The notes under the pieces were generated by a model. The model had not been told where the DNA came from, did not search any database, and saw only the letters and a list, made by a program, of their open reading frames with translations. A stretch of 64,000 bases of DNA from Nocardia sp. (GTDB lineage Bacteria; Actinomycetota; Actinomycetes; Mycobacteriales; Mycobacteriaceae), in contig JACIXH010000001.1 of assembly GCA_014360565.1 (NCBI GenBank), forward strand, positions 62,001 through 126,000. Reading direction: 5' to 3'. How positions within the stretch are numbered: position 1 is the first letter of the stretch; every line of letters begins with the position of its first letter. The position numbers were made by a program, and so were the translations under genes. Positions 8,203-16,329 of the stretch are shown here, in pieces.

Positions 8203-8741
8203 ACAGAACAATCGCGCCGTTGCCCGACACCAGCCGGTTGCTCGCGGTGTGGAACGGTGCGCAGAAATCGGCGACCTCGCTCGAGCACGCCACGCACGTC
8301 TACGTGACGATGTGGACGATCTACCTCACCGACGTGGACCCCACGACCATCGGTGAATGGCAGACCTACGACTTCCCCGCGTTCGCGACCGACGTCAGTC
8401 GCACCATCGCCCGGGTGATTGATGACGAGATCAGCTGGCATATCGGCAACCGCCACAACGCGGCGGTCCTTATCGACGACGACGTCCCCGAGCTCGTCAC
8501 CGCAGGGGAATTGGTCGGTCGTATCGCCATGTTCACCGTGCTCTTCGACAAATGGCCACCGCACCTGGGTCAGTGCCCGATCGGTCCGGCGTTCCTTGAT
8601 ACCGGCCGACAGTTTGACAAGCTGATGCGGGGCTTGCCCAAAGGTCGCCGCCAACCTCGCCGCCGTGCAGATGGCTTGCCGCCGGTCCCGCGCCCGCAGC
8701 GTATTGAACTGGGCGCCGTCCCCCGAAGCAGCCAACCATGA
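8199..8741 (+). CDS. Hypothetical protein
   Basis: A 180-residue protein with ATG at 8199 and GGAGA close upstream. The first 150 residues look like a compact helical domain (AHVYVTMWTIYL-like and GELVGRIAMFTVLFDKWP segments); the last 35 are basic and Pro/Arg-rich. No signal peptide and no clear membrane segment. Its stop overlaps the next start (ATGA). No family recognised; it belongs to the plus-strand secretion/surface block. Confidence 0.6.
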   Translation: MNRTIAPLPDTSRLLAVWNGAQKSATSLEHATHVYVTMWTIYLTDVDPTTIGEWQTYDFPAFATDVSRTIARVIDDEISWHIGNRHNAAVLIDDDVPELVTAGELVGRIAMFTVLFDKWPPHLGQCPIGPAFLDTGRQFDKLMRGLPKGRRQPRRRADGLPPVPRPQRIELGAVPRSSQP

Positions 8742-9436
8742 CCACTCGCCCGATGCTGCACTACAGCAACATCGCCGCCCCCACCGAAGCGCTGGTCCGA
8801 CACGGCCCCGACACCGTAGTCGGGCTCGCGTTCAGCCCCACCTGCCTGGCCCTGGTCTACCTCACCGCGCACTCCCGCACCCGCACCGTGGCCAGGCGTT
8901 CGCACCCAGTCCGGGTAGAGGTCGGATGCGACATCGTCATCCACCACGGTTTCCACCAGCAAGCACGACGGCTTCTCACGGCCCGCATCGATCAGTGCTG
9001 GCGCCACGCCCGCGCGCTGGCGGCACACAATCCCGTGCCGGATCTGCGCTCCTTTTCGGGATCGCGAGTGCTCTCCGATCTGGTCGGGCTCTGGAGGCTT
9101 AGGGCCGGGTTCGGATCCGAAATCATGACGATGATCGATCTTGCCTACGACATCCCCGACGCCGGCGCAGAGCTGTTGAACGCGGTGATCGCGCACGGGT
9201 TCGCACCCGGCGCTCCACCCGAACAGCTGGCCGAACAGACGGTCCTCGTCGAAGCGTTCGCCGCCGCCGCCCAAGGCGCACGCCACCTGAACCTCCTCGA
9301 CCCGACCGACCTCGACATCGCGGCGCTGCTCGACCAGCTAGAACCGCCCGCACGGTCTCGGACACGACCCAGCCTTCACCAGGCGCAGCCGCGCAATGAG
9401 GCTCGGCCGCGCCGTGTCGAGCTGACCGCACGCTGA
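8738..9436 (+). CDS. Hypothetical protein
   Basis: A 232-residue protein whose ATG at 8738 overlaps the previous stop. Predicted helical, with a hydrophobic strand GLAFSPTCLALVYLTAHS early and several Ala/Leu-rich helices; the C-terminal 35 residues are Arg/Pro-rich, as in the preceding gene. No signal peptide, catalytic motif or family recognised. Position between the VirB2-like and EspC-like genes suggests a role in assembling or handling surface proteins, but that rests on context only. Confidence 0.6.
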   Translation: MTTRPMLHYSNIAAPTEALVRHGPDTVVGLAFSPTCLALVYLTAHSRTRTVARRSHPVRVEVGCDIVIHHGFHQQARRLLTARIDQCWRHARALAAHNPVPDLRSFSGSRVLSDLVGLWRLRAGFGSEIMTMIDLAYDIPDAGAELLNAVIAHGFAPGAPPEQLAEQTVLVEAFAAAAQGARHLNLLDPTDLDIAALLDQLEPPARSRTRPSLHQAQPRNEARPRRVELTAR

Positions 9437-9502
9437 CCTTCACACACCCCGACCTGTCCACCTACCTAACCGATACCCGTACCACTGCCAGGGGGCCACC
9501 GC

Positions 9503-9811
9503 ATGACACTGGACTTCGATCCCGCCACCGCACGCCAATTCGCCACTACCACCGGCACATACGTCGCCGCCGAGGTCGCCCACGCCACGAACACCACCAC
9601 CGCAGCGGTCGACGCGGTACCAGGATTGGGGCTGATCGGCGCCGACTTTCGGGCTTTGCTGATCACCGCCATGACCAATCACGCCAACCATCTCGACGGC
9701 TGCGCGCACACGGTGACCGATCAGGCCGACCACGTCGCGACCTACCGGGCCCAGATCAGCGGGCTCGATCAGCACATCGGCGACGGCCTCGATGTCATCG
9801 GGCAGTCGTGA
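9503..9811 (+). CDS. EspC/DUF2580-like small helical protein
   Basis: A 102-residue protein with ATG at 9503 after a GGGGG stretch. It reads as two long amphipathic helices separated by a Gly/Pro turn (VPGLGLIGADF), the size and layout of EspC/DUF2580 members of the WXG100-type superfamily secreted by type VII systems. No signal peptide. Its TGA overlaps the ATG of the next gene (TGATG), which encodes a larger helical partner; such pairs usually form heterodimers. No ESX core genes are in the window, so secretion through ESX would need host machinery. Assignment is by size and fold only. Confidence 0.5.
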   Translation: MTLDFDPATARQFATTTGTYVAAEVAHATNTTTAAVDAVPGLGLIGADFRALLITAMTNHANHLDGCAHTVTDQADHVATYRAQISGLDQHIGDGLDVIGQS

Positions 9812-11112
9812 TGGCTACTCGTGTGAAACCCTCCACCAGCGGCCAGGTGGCCCCGGATCCCGATGCGATCATCACCTACCTGTCGGCACCGATCCGCGAG
9901 CTGCGTACCAGCGTGGACGGCACCGGCGACCCTGCCCAGGCGCTGACCTTGCTCAACAACGCGATCACCCGCCTCGACTCCACCGAGGCGCCCTACCGCC
10001 TGCAAGCGACCGATCTCGAATCGAGCTGGAGCTCCGCGGCCGCCGACACAGCGATCCCCGCGATCCGTGCTACTCGCACCAGCTTGGCCGAGGGTAGCGA
10101 CCAAGCTGGGGAATTCGCGACGCTGATCGATGCCGCGGTCGGCACCAACACCACCGCCGCCACGGCGATCGATGCCGAACTCGACCACTTCGAAACCCAA
10201 GCCCGCCGAATTCTGAAAGCCTCGCCGAATGAGCAAGGCGTCACCACCGTCATCGAGCTGGCCCGACAGATGTACAGCAACTCACTCTCCGCGGTGGACA
10301 ACGCGCAAGCCGATTACGACACCTACACCAGCAAGCTCCGCGAAACCGACTACACCACACCGAAATCCAGTCTCGGAACCGGCGGCGGTCCCGCCACCGG
10401 CGACCCATCCTTGACCAGCGACGACGACAGCACCGGCATCGACGACACCGGTAGTAGTTCGACATCGACCGATCCGCTCATCGCGATGCAGCAAACCCTC
10501 GCCACCGCAGGCATCGACGCCGCGACCACCCTCGGTACGCAATTGATCACCTCCGGGGCCGAAGTACTGACCACCCTGATCACCGAAGCCGCCGGAGTCG
10601 CGACCCACGCCATCGACGTCCTCGGTGACGAAGCCGGTGAAACGATCACCGCCGCACTCACCGGCAACACCGGCGACAGCACAGGAACCACACCCACAAC
10701 CAACGGAACCGGGACCGGGACCGGGACCGGTGCGAACGGACTCGGTAACGGCGGCATCGGTGGCGGGGCACCGATATTCAGCTTCGGTGGTTCCGACAAG
10801 CCCGCCGCCGGTGCGAACGGTGCCGGTACCGGGACAGGATCGAATGCCGGTGCCGCACCGATCACTCCGAAACCGGAAGCCCCGCCCAGTGACAGCGATC
10901 AGAAGCCCCAGCCCTCCCCGGCGCCTGGTCCCGCTGTGGCCCCTGGCCAGAATTCGAGCACCGGCGCGGTGGTGCCGCCTGCTGCCGGTCAAGCTTCCGG
11001 GACCGACGGTGAGCACAAACCGCGTGCCCAAGCCGGCACGACCTCACCTTCCGCGATCGCCGGTGATGGTGTCGTAGTGGTGGTTCCGGTCATCGGTGCC
11101 GTCACGTCATGA
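9811..11112 (+). CDS. WXG/PPE-like helical protein with Gly/Thr- and Pro-rich tail
   Basis: A 433-residue protein, ATG at 9811 overlapping the previous TGA. Residues 1-180 form long helices with a W-S-S-A turn (LESSWSSAAADTAIPAI), resembling WXG100/PPE-type helical hairpins. Residues 215-290 form further Ala/Thr-rich helices. The last 130 residues are low complexity: a GTGTGTG-type repeat, then a Gly-rich stretch and a Pro-rich stretch. No Sec signal peptide. Together with the EspC-like gene it looks like a two-protein secreted module. It overlaps the next gene by four bases (ATGA). The function is inference. Confidence 0.5.
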   Translation: MATRVKPSTSGQVAPDPDAIITYLSAPIRELRTSVDGTGDPAQALTLLNNAITRLDSTEAPYRLQATDLESSWSSAAADTAIPAIRATRTSLAEGSDQAGEFATLIDAAVGTNTTAATAIDAELDHFETQARRILKASPNEQGVTTVIELARQMYSNSLSAVDNAQADYDTYTSKLRETDYTTPKSSLGTGGGPATGDPSLTSDDDSTGIDDTGSSSTSTDPLIAMQQTLATAGIDAATTLGTQLITSGAEVLTTLITEAAGVATHAIDVLGDEAGETITAALTGNTGDSTGTTPTTNGTGTGTGTGANGLGNGGIGGGAPIFSFGGSDKPAAGANGAGTGTGSNAGAAPITPKPEAPPSDSDQKPQPSPAPGPAVAPGQNSSTGAVVPPAAGQASGTDGEHKPRAQAGTTSPSAIAGDGVVVVVPVIGAVTS

Positions 11113-11906
11113 CCGACAACCCGCTCGATCTGCGCCGACCAGGCCCTCCCGGCAAAGGCAGCGATCTCCGTACCGACCCCGACCACACGGTCGACGACGA
11201 CCCGGTCGACGACGACTACGACCAATCCAGTGACTGGTCGGACTGGATGCTCCCCACCGACGTCGACCCCGACGAACCCAAGGCACCGCCAGGGTTTCGG
11301 CAGGTCGGACGAAACTACGCACCCGCACGCCCCGACCAGCGTGGCACCGGACGAGTCATTGCCACCCTCGGCGCGGTCTTCGCGGTCGTGATCATCGTGC
11401 TGTTGGTCGTGCTCGAGTCACTGCCCGACACCGACGAACAATCCGGCCCGGCTCCGAGCACACGATTGCCCGCACCGTTGACCGGGATGGTCCACGCGGT
11501 CCCGACAACGTCCACCGCGCCACACGTGATCGCCGACTGCCCCCACAAACGCAGCACCGCACTGTCTTCGGGCGCCGACCCCGGCGACACCACCAGCGCG
11601 GTCAGCGTTATCTTCGCGTTCCAATACGCCTACTACGTCCAACGATCAGCCACCAAAGCACGCGAATACGTCACCGCCGACGCGAAGGTCCCTCCCGCGC
11701 AACACATTCAGGAGGGCATCGACTCCGTCCCGGTCGGGACCCGGTACTGCGCCACCGTCGTGCCGACCTCACCGGGCCGGTGGCAAGTCCAAATCCGTGA
11801 GCAATGGCCGAGCAAAACCCCAGAGCTGTTGGCGGCCTTGATCATCACCACCGCGACCGAGCCCGACGGCACCGCCACGATCACCGCGATCAGCGCGGCA
11901 CCATGA
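11109..11906 (+). CDS. Single-pass membrane protein, paralogue of the 42.1 kb gene
   Basis: A 265-residue type II membrane protein: an acidic cytoplasmic N-terminus (about 80 residues, many Asp), one membrane helix (about residues 86-110, IATLGAVFAVVIIVLLVVLE) and an extracytoplasmic domain. That domain carries VSVIFAFQYAYYVQRSA and VPVGTRYC motifs, also present in the 223-residue protein at 42056-42727 (VIAAFEHAYYVTRSA and LPLGTTHC). The two are paralogues. The family resembles DUF8176 proteins of actinobacteria (tentative). Its presence next to VirB2-like genes in both blocks suggests a part in the secretion channel. Confidence 0.65.
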   Translation: MTDNPLDLRRPGPPGKGSDLRTDPDHTVDDDPVDDDYDQSSDWSDWMLPTDVDPDEPKAPPGFRQVGRNYAPARPDQRGTGRVIATLGAVFAVVIIVLLVVLESLPDTDEQSGPAPSTRLPAPLTGMVHAVPTTSTAPHVIADCPHKRSTALSSGADPGDTTSAVSVIFAFQYAYYVQRSATKAREYVTADAKVPPAQHIQEGIDSVPVGTRYCATVVPTSPGRWQVQIREQWPSKTPELLAALIITTATEPDGTATITAISAAP

Positions 11907-12085
11907 CCCACCCAACCAACCGCCACCCCACACCTCCGACACAAGTCACACCGACGTGTCTGACCGCCGCGCTCGTGTTCGTTCAGGAAGTCGGCGCGCG
12001 CCGACCGTGCACTGTCGCGGTGGTGTCCGGACGGTGCGCAGGGTTGGCGCGCTTGCCCACGGAGCGGCTCTGCCTGTTGCCCTGA
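11903..12085 (+). CDS. Possible small protein
   Basis: A 60-codon frame whose ATG at 11903 overlaps the preceding TGA (ATGA). The product has a polar Pro/Thr-rich start and a weak hydrophobic centre (LTAALVFVQEVG) with three later Cys residues. No family recognised. The overlap is the main support; it could be spurious. The 12086-12279 interval after it shows nothing that can be named. Confidence 0.3.
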   Translation: MTHPTNRHPTPPTQVTPTCLTAALVFVQEVGARRPCTVAVVSGRCAGLARLPTERLCLLP

Positions 12086-12279
12086 CGGCCACAGCCACAA
12101 CGGGCAACACCACACAAACCACCTGAATGCCTTCCACCCGCCCGCGCCCGGTCGCCCCCGGACCGGCACGGGGCGGCAGCGAAGGAGGGAGGCCCCCCGG
12201 AGGCCCGGACCAGCACATCCGCCGCTTCCGGGTGTCCCGCCCTGCCCACACTCACACATCCGAAGGAGCGCAAACCTCT

Positions 12280-13518
12280 GTGGTGCACCAGTATTCACGA
12301 TTCCGTGACGGATTCACCCGCGCCCAGATTGCCGCCCTTGCCGCGTTGGCGGACGGGCCGCGCACAGCCGAGCAGATCGCCGCCGGGCGGATCGAGGGCC
12401 CGATCACCATCACCTTGCGGTGGCTGGTCGGCGCGGGCTATGCCACCCCCAACGGACCGGATATCCCCGGCAGAGGCCGCACCAGACCGGTGTACACCCT
12501 CACCGAAGCCGGACACGCTGCACACCAACGCCTGACCAACCCGCCCCCTCCCGAACCTGCCCCCGAAGCCAGCCCCGACCCCGCCCCGCGCCCACAACGT
12601 GCACCAACCGGGCGGGGACCACTGTCACGGGCCAAGCTCGAATCGCTTGGGCGACGACTCCGCGCCCTACGCGTGGGCACCGGGATGAACGGGCGTGACT
12701 TCGCCGCCCGCATGGGGTGGACCCACGCCTCGGTGGTCTCGCGTCTCGAGCACGGTGACTCGGTCCCGACAGCCCAACATCTGCGCGCGTGGTGTCGCAC
12801 AGCGGGCGCCACGGGCGTGCTGCCCGACCTGCTCGAGGAAGCCCGCGCCCTGCGAGCACACATTAAAGCCGAACGCGCCGCGATCCACCGCGACCAGGGA
12901 TATGAAATGCTCGGTGACACCGTGATGCGTTCGCGGCGTTTCTGGACGATCAGCACCGCGACCATTGCCCCGCTCTATGCTACTGAGGACTACGCCGCCG
13001 TCTTGGCGCGTCTTGACGCCGACTTTTTCGGCCCCGCACCGGTACCCCGCCACTTCGCCAAGCCCTACCGGCCGCGCTCACACCATCAGGTCCGAACTCT
13101 CATCACCGAATCCGCCCTTTACAGCTGCATCGGCGGACCCGACACCATGCGCGACCAGCTCACCCACCTCTACGATGAAATCAGCAGCGGCACAGAAGGA
13201 TTAGCAATCCTGCCCTATAACGCCATTCTGCCGCCGTTTCCCGGAAACCTGCTCATCCTTGACGACGCGGTGATACTCGATACCCTCACCGGCCCGCATG
13301 TGTTCGCCAGCGCGATCGATGTCGCCCTCTACACCGACCATGCCGTACGAGCCCACGCAGCAGCCGCCACCGGCGTCGATGCACAAACCATTGTCCATAA
13401 CGCGCTTGGACACGTCGCGGTGGCCGAACGCACTTTCGCTCCACTCGCCGCGCAAACCGACTACGGCGACGATGCGCGCGCGGGACCGCGCGTTGTCGAC
13501 CCACACTGCACCGACTGA
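12280..13518 (+). CDS. Winged-helix + XRE + DUF5753 fusion regulator
   Basis: A 412-residue protein started at the GTG at 12280 (AAGGAG 11 bases upstream). Residues 10-85 form a winged-helix domain (AQIAALAALADGPRTAEQIA, then a YTLTEAGHAAHQRL wing and helix). After a Pro-rich linker comes an XRE helix-turn-helix (about residues 130-185: LGRRLRALRVGTGMNGRDFA, VVSRLEHGDSVP). A DUF5753 domain fills the rest (YATEDYAAVLARLDAD, TLITESALY, LAILPYNA, VAERTFAPLA). XRE-DUF5753 pairs are common in actinobacteria, but a fused N-terminal winged helix is unusual. It probably controls the surface block or the adjacent methyltransferase gene. Confidence 0.8.
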   Translation: MVHQYSRFRDGFTRAQIAALAALADGPRTAEQIAAGRIEGPITITLRWLVGAGYATPNGPDIPGRGRTRPVYTLTEAGHAAHQRLTNPPPPEPAPEASPDPAPRPQRAPTGRGPLSRAKLESLGRRLRALRVGTGMNGRDFAARMGWTHASVVSRLEHGDSVPTAQHLRAWCRTAGATGVLPDLLEEARALRAHIKAERAAIHRDQGYEMLGDTVMRSRRFWTISTATIAPLYATEDYAAVLARLDADFFGPAPVPRHFAKPYRPRSHHQVRTLITESALYSCIGGPDTMRDQLTHLYDEISSGTEGLAILPYNAILPPFPGNLLILDDAVILDTLTGPHVFASAIDVALYTDHAVRAHAAAATGVDAQTIVHNALGHVAVAERTFAPLAAQTDYGDDARAGPRVVDPHCTD

Positions 13519-13630
13519 CCACCCGACCGGTAACACCGTGCAGGCCCCGTCCAACTCACCGCCGCCGTGCGCCCCTCGCCACGGGCACCGGGAGTTGGTC
13601 GGGGTCGTACACCACGCGGCAGGAGCCCCC

Positions 13631-14509
13631 ATGACCCCCACGCGGCCACCAACCTCGTTCGACCCCTACCAGCCCAACCCCGCACGCCTGCACGACTACT
13701 TCCTCGGCGGGAAAGACCGCTACGAATGCGACGTAGCCCTAGCCGAGATCCTGGCGAGCAGCACGCTCAGGCCCGCGCTGATCGAGTCCCGTCGTTTCAC
13801 CCGGCGCGCGGTCGAATACCTCGCCGATCGTCACGGGGTTACTCAGTTCGTTGAACTGGGGTGCGGTCTGCCCTACGCCCCGAACATCCACGACATCGCC
13901 GAACAACACGGCGGCACCGCCCGGACGTTGTACGTCGACACAGACGTCCTCGCGGCCACCCACGGTCGCGCGATGCTGCACGAACCGCCGACCCGGTTCT
14001 TTACCGACACCGACATCACCGACACCGACGCGATCATGCGCGGTATCACTGCCGTGATGGACATGACGGCCCCGGTGGCGGTGTGCGTGTCGGGCACCGC
14101 GGAATTGATCACCGAAGCCCCCGCCGCGCTCGCCGGGTTGACCGAGCGATTCCCGGTCGGGACATGGCTCGTGCTCACCCACGTCACTGACGAGTTCTAC
14201 CCCCAGCACATTCAGGCGGCCGCCGAAACCCTTCGCGGCGTGGGCATTCCGTATCACCCGCGTGGCCGCGACGAGATCGCGGCCATGTTCGCCGGATACG
14301 AATTGCTCGCGCCCGGTCTGGTTGTCCCGCACCGGTGGGCACCGACCCCCATCCACGACAACGACGGCGACGGCGACGCCGCCGCCGACGACGACGACGG
14401 GATTCGGCGGCTGTCGGCGACCGCACCCCGCCATCGCACGACATGGGACCTGAGCGCCTACGCCGCCATCGGCCAGTTGCGACCCGTAGCAGTACGTGGT
14501 GGCCGGTGA
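13631..14509 (+). CDS. SAM-dependent methyltransferase (PF04672 type)
   Basis: A 292-residue protein with ATG at 13631 and AGGAG upstream. It shows the hallmarks of the actinobacterial S-adenosyl methyltransferase family PF04672: NPARLHDYFLGGKDRYECD near the start, FTRRAVEYLADRHGV, the SAM-binding QFVELGCGLP loop, a TLYVDTDVLAATHGRAML segment with the acidic residue after strand 2, and a WDLSAYAAIGQL end. Residues 250-265 are an Asp-rich insert. These genes frequently sit beside XRE-DUF5753 regulators, as here; the substrate is not known for the family. It ends in a convergent arrangement with the monooxygenase gene. Confidence 0.85.
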   Translation: MTPTRPPTSFDPYQPNPARLHDYFLGGKDRYECDVALAEILASSTLRPALIESRRFTRRAVEYLADRHGVTQFVELGCGLPYAPNIHDIAEQHGGTARTLYVDTDVLAATHGRAMLHEPPTRFFTDTDITDTDAIMRGITAVMDMTAPVAVCVSGTAELITEAPAALAGLTERFPVGTWLVLTHVTDEFYPQHIQAAAETLRGVGIPYHPRGRDEIAAMFAGYELLAPGLVVPHRWAPTPIHDNDGDGDAAADDDDGIRRLSATAPRHRTTWDLSAYAAIGQLRPVAVRGGR

Positions 14510-14832
14510 CATGGTGTAGGAAGGGACCGACCCGCCGACTGTGGTCGGCAACGGTGGCTGTGTGGTGTGCGAGAACGACTGCACGACCGCGATCGCGGTA
14601 CACAGGCCGGGGGAATGGCAGGCACTGGTCCTCATGCGGTTGGGCTGGACGAGGCGGCCATGATCGTCGTCTCGCGAGCGACCGGAGGCCCCGCGTATGG
14701 GTTCGGCCGCGCCCTGACGAAGCGCGGCTACCCCCCGCGACGGAAGCTACTGGGATCGGCTGTGCCCCGGTACATGCCGCTAAGGGGCGCGTATTATTGA
14801 CTAGATCCGACTGCTGCGTGGTATCCCTTGGT
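14510..14832. other. Convergent intergenic region without a supported gene
   Basis: This 323-base gap lies between two converging genes. A short GCCGAC/GTCGGC hairpin (14534-14549) may terminate the methyltransferase transcript. No frame with a convincing start or composition was found. Confidence 0.4.
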
Positions 14833-16329
14833 TCACAAGGCTCGCGCTCCCACAGTCGCCGCTACCTTCGCGAACGACTCGGCCGGATCAGTGTGGGCGA
14901 TCGCGTGTTCGAACTGGCTGACGGTTCCGGGCCAGGCATTGGTGACCGTGCCGTCCCCGCGCTTCCACCACGCCGTCGCCACGCCACCGCACCAGATGGT
15001 CCGCGCCAGAGCACGATCCAGCCGAGCGAGAAAGATCGCCATTGCCCGCTCGGTCACCTCCACCGGCGCACCACAGTCGGCACTGAGGGCCAGACAGCGC
15101 ATGATGTATCGGGCCTGGTGTTGCTTGACCGAGGGGTTGCTGTTCGACGGCGTGAACGAGTGCGGCCCCGCGATCATGTAGAGATTCGGAAAGCCTGGTA
15201 CTGCGAGTCCGTAAAAGGCGGTCGGTCGTCCTTGTCGCCGCCACTGGTCGTGCAGGTCCACCCCGGCGCGGCCCCGGATCTGCACCCCGGATAGAAACGA
15301 ACGCGCGCGGAAACCCGTTGCCCACACGATGACATCCGCGCGGCGCTCGGTGCCGTCGACCGTGCGGATCCCGTCCGGGACCAGCCGGTCGATGCCCTCG
15401 GTCACCAGTTCGACGTGCGGCTGGGTCAGCGCCGGATAATATCCGCTGTCGAGCAGGATCCGTTTCTCCCCGATCCGATAGTTCGGCGTGAGTTGGGCAC
15501 GTAGCTCGCGATCGTGCACCTGACGTCGAAGGTGGGCCCGCGCAGCGAGGTCGGCCGGTCCCGCCGACCACCCCGCGCGCATGATCGGCGCGAGAACCAG
15601 GTCAGCGGCGTGGTAGAGCCCCTCCCGGTAGAGGTCGTGCAGTCCGGGCACATGCGTGAGCGCCCACCGTGACAGCGGACCGAACGACGCGGCGGGCTTG
15701 GGCAGTACCCAGGACGGGGAACGCTGATACACGGTCACACCGGCTGCGACGCGGGCCAGCTCGGGAATCATCTGTGCCGCTGAGGAACCGGTGCCGACGA
15801 CGGCGATCTGCCCGCTCAGGTCGGCGGTGTGATCCCACCGTGCGGAATGGAACGCACGGCCGCCGAAAGTCTCCGCTCCCGGCAACCGAGGAATCGCGGG
15901 TCGATGCAGTTGGCCGAGCGCCCACACGACGGCGTCGGTGCGGATCAGCTCCCCGGTGGTCGTGGTCAGTGTCCAGGTGCGGTCGGTGTCGGAGTAGTCG
16001 GCCGCGACCACGGCGGTGTCGCAGCGTAGATGCGGACGCAACCCGTTGCGGTCGGTGGCCTCCCGCATGTAGGTCAAGATCGCCTGCTGGCCCGGGTAGC
16101 GTACGCGGGCGTCTCGGTAGGGGTCGAAGGCGAAGCTGTACAGGTGGGCGGGCACGTCGCAGGAACAGCCCGGATAGGTGTTCTCCCGCCACACTCCGCC
16201 GACCTCAGTCCCTGATTCGAGGACCAGGAAGTTTTCCACGCCAGCACGTTTCAGTTCCGCGGCCATCGTGAGCCCACCGAACCCCGCCCCGACCACGACC
16301 ACGCTGTGCTTGATCATGGGTTCGGTCAT
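14833..16329 (-). CDS. Flavin-dependent monooxygenase (Baeyer-Villiger type)
   Basis: A 498-residue FAD/NADPH enzyme. The FAD fingerprint GAGFGG lies at about residues 12-17, the NADPH-binding GTGSSA at about residue 180, and between them an FGGRAFHSARW sequence fits the Baeyer-Villiger fingerprint FxGxxxHxxxW. A late ATGF motif (VIVWATGFRARSF) is also typical. Such enzymes insert oxygen into ketones or oxidise S/N atoms in the cytoplasm. The ATG at 16329 overlaps the stop of the acyl-CoA oxidase-like gene, so the two are one transcription unit and probably one pathway (oxidation of a lipid or ketone substrate; inference). The ATG beats upstream starts that lie inside the previous gene. Confidence 0.85.
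   Translation of the reverse strand: MTEPMIKHSVVVVGAGFGGLTMAAELKRAGVENFLVLESGTEVGGVWRENTYPGCSCDVPAHLYSFAFDPYRDARVRYPGQQAILTYMREATDRNGLRPHLRCDTAVVAADYSDTDRTWTLTTTTGELIRTDAVVWALGQLHRPAIPRLPGAETFGGRAFHSARWDHTADLSGQIAVVGTGSSAAQMIPELARVAAGVTVYQRSPSWVLPKPAASFGPLSRWALTHVPGLHDLYREGLYHAADLVLAPIMRAGWSAGPADLAARAHLRRQVHDRELRAQLTPNYRIGEKRILLDSGYYPALTQPHVELVTEGIDRLVPDGIRTVDGTERRADVIVWATGFRARSFLSGVQIRGRAGVDLHDQWRRQGRPTAFYGLAVPGFPNLYMIAGPHSFTPSNSNPSVKQHQARYIMRCLALSADCGAPVEVTERAMAIFLARLDRALARTIWCGGVATAWWKRGDGTVTNAWPGTVSQFEHAIAHTDPAESFAKVAATVGARAL

Noticed and set aside
14345-14410. Short tandem GAC/GCC repeats near 14.37 kb
   Set aside because: They encode an Asp/Ala-rich insert inside the methyltransferase gene and need no other explanation.
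13739-14635. 298-codon minus-strand frame opposite the methyltransferase
   Set aside because: Antisense to a protein with PF04672 motifs; Gly/Arg/Val-biased product.
14567-14800. Possible 77-residue gene in the convergent gap
   Set aside because: No ribosome binding site and no resemblance to a protein.
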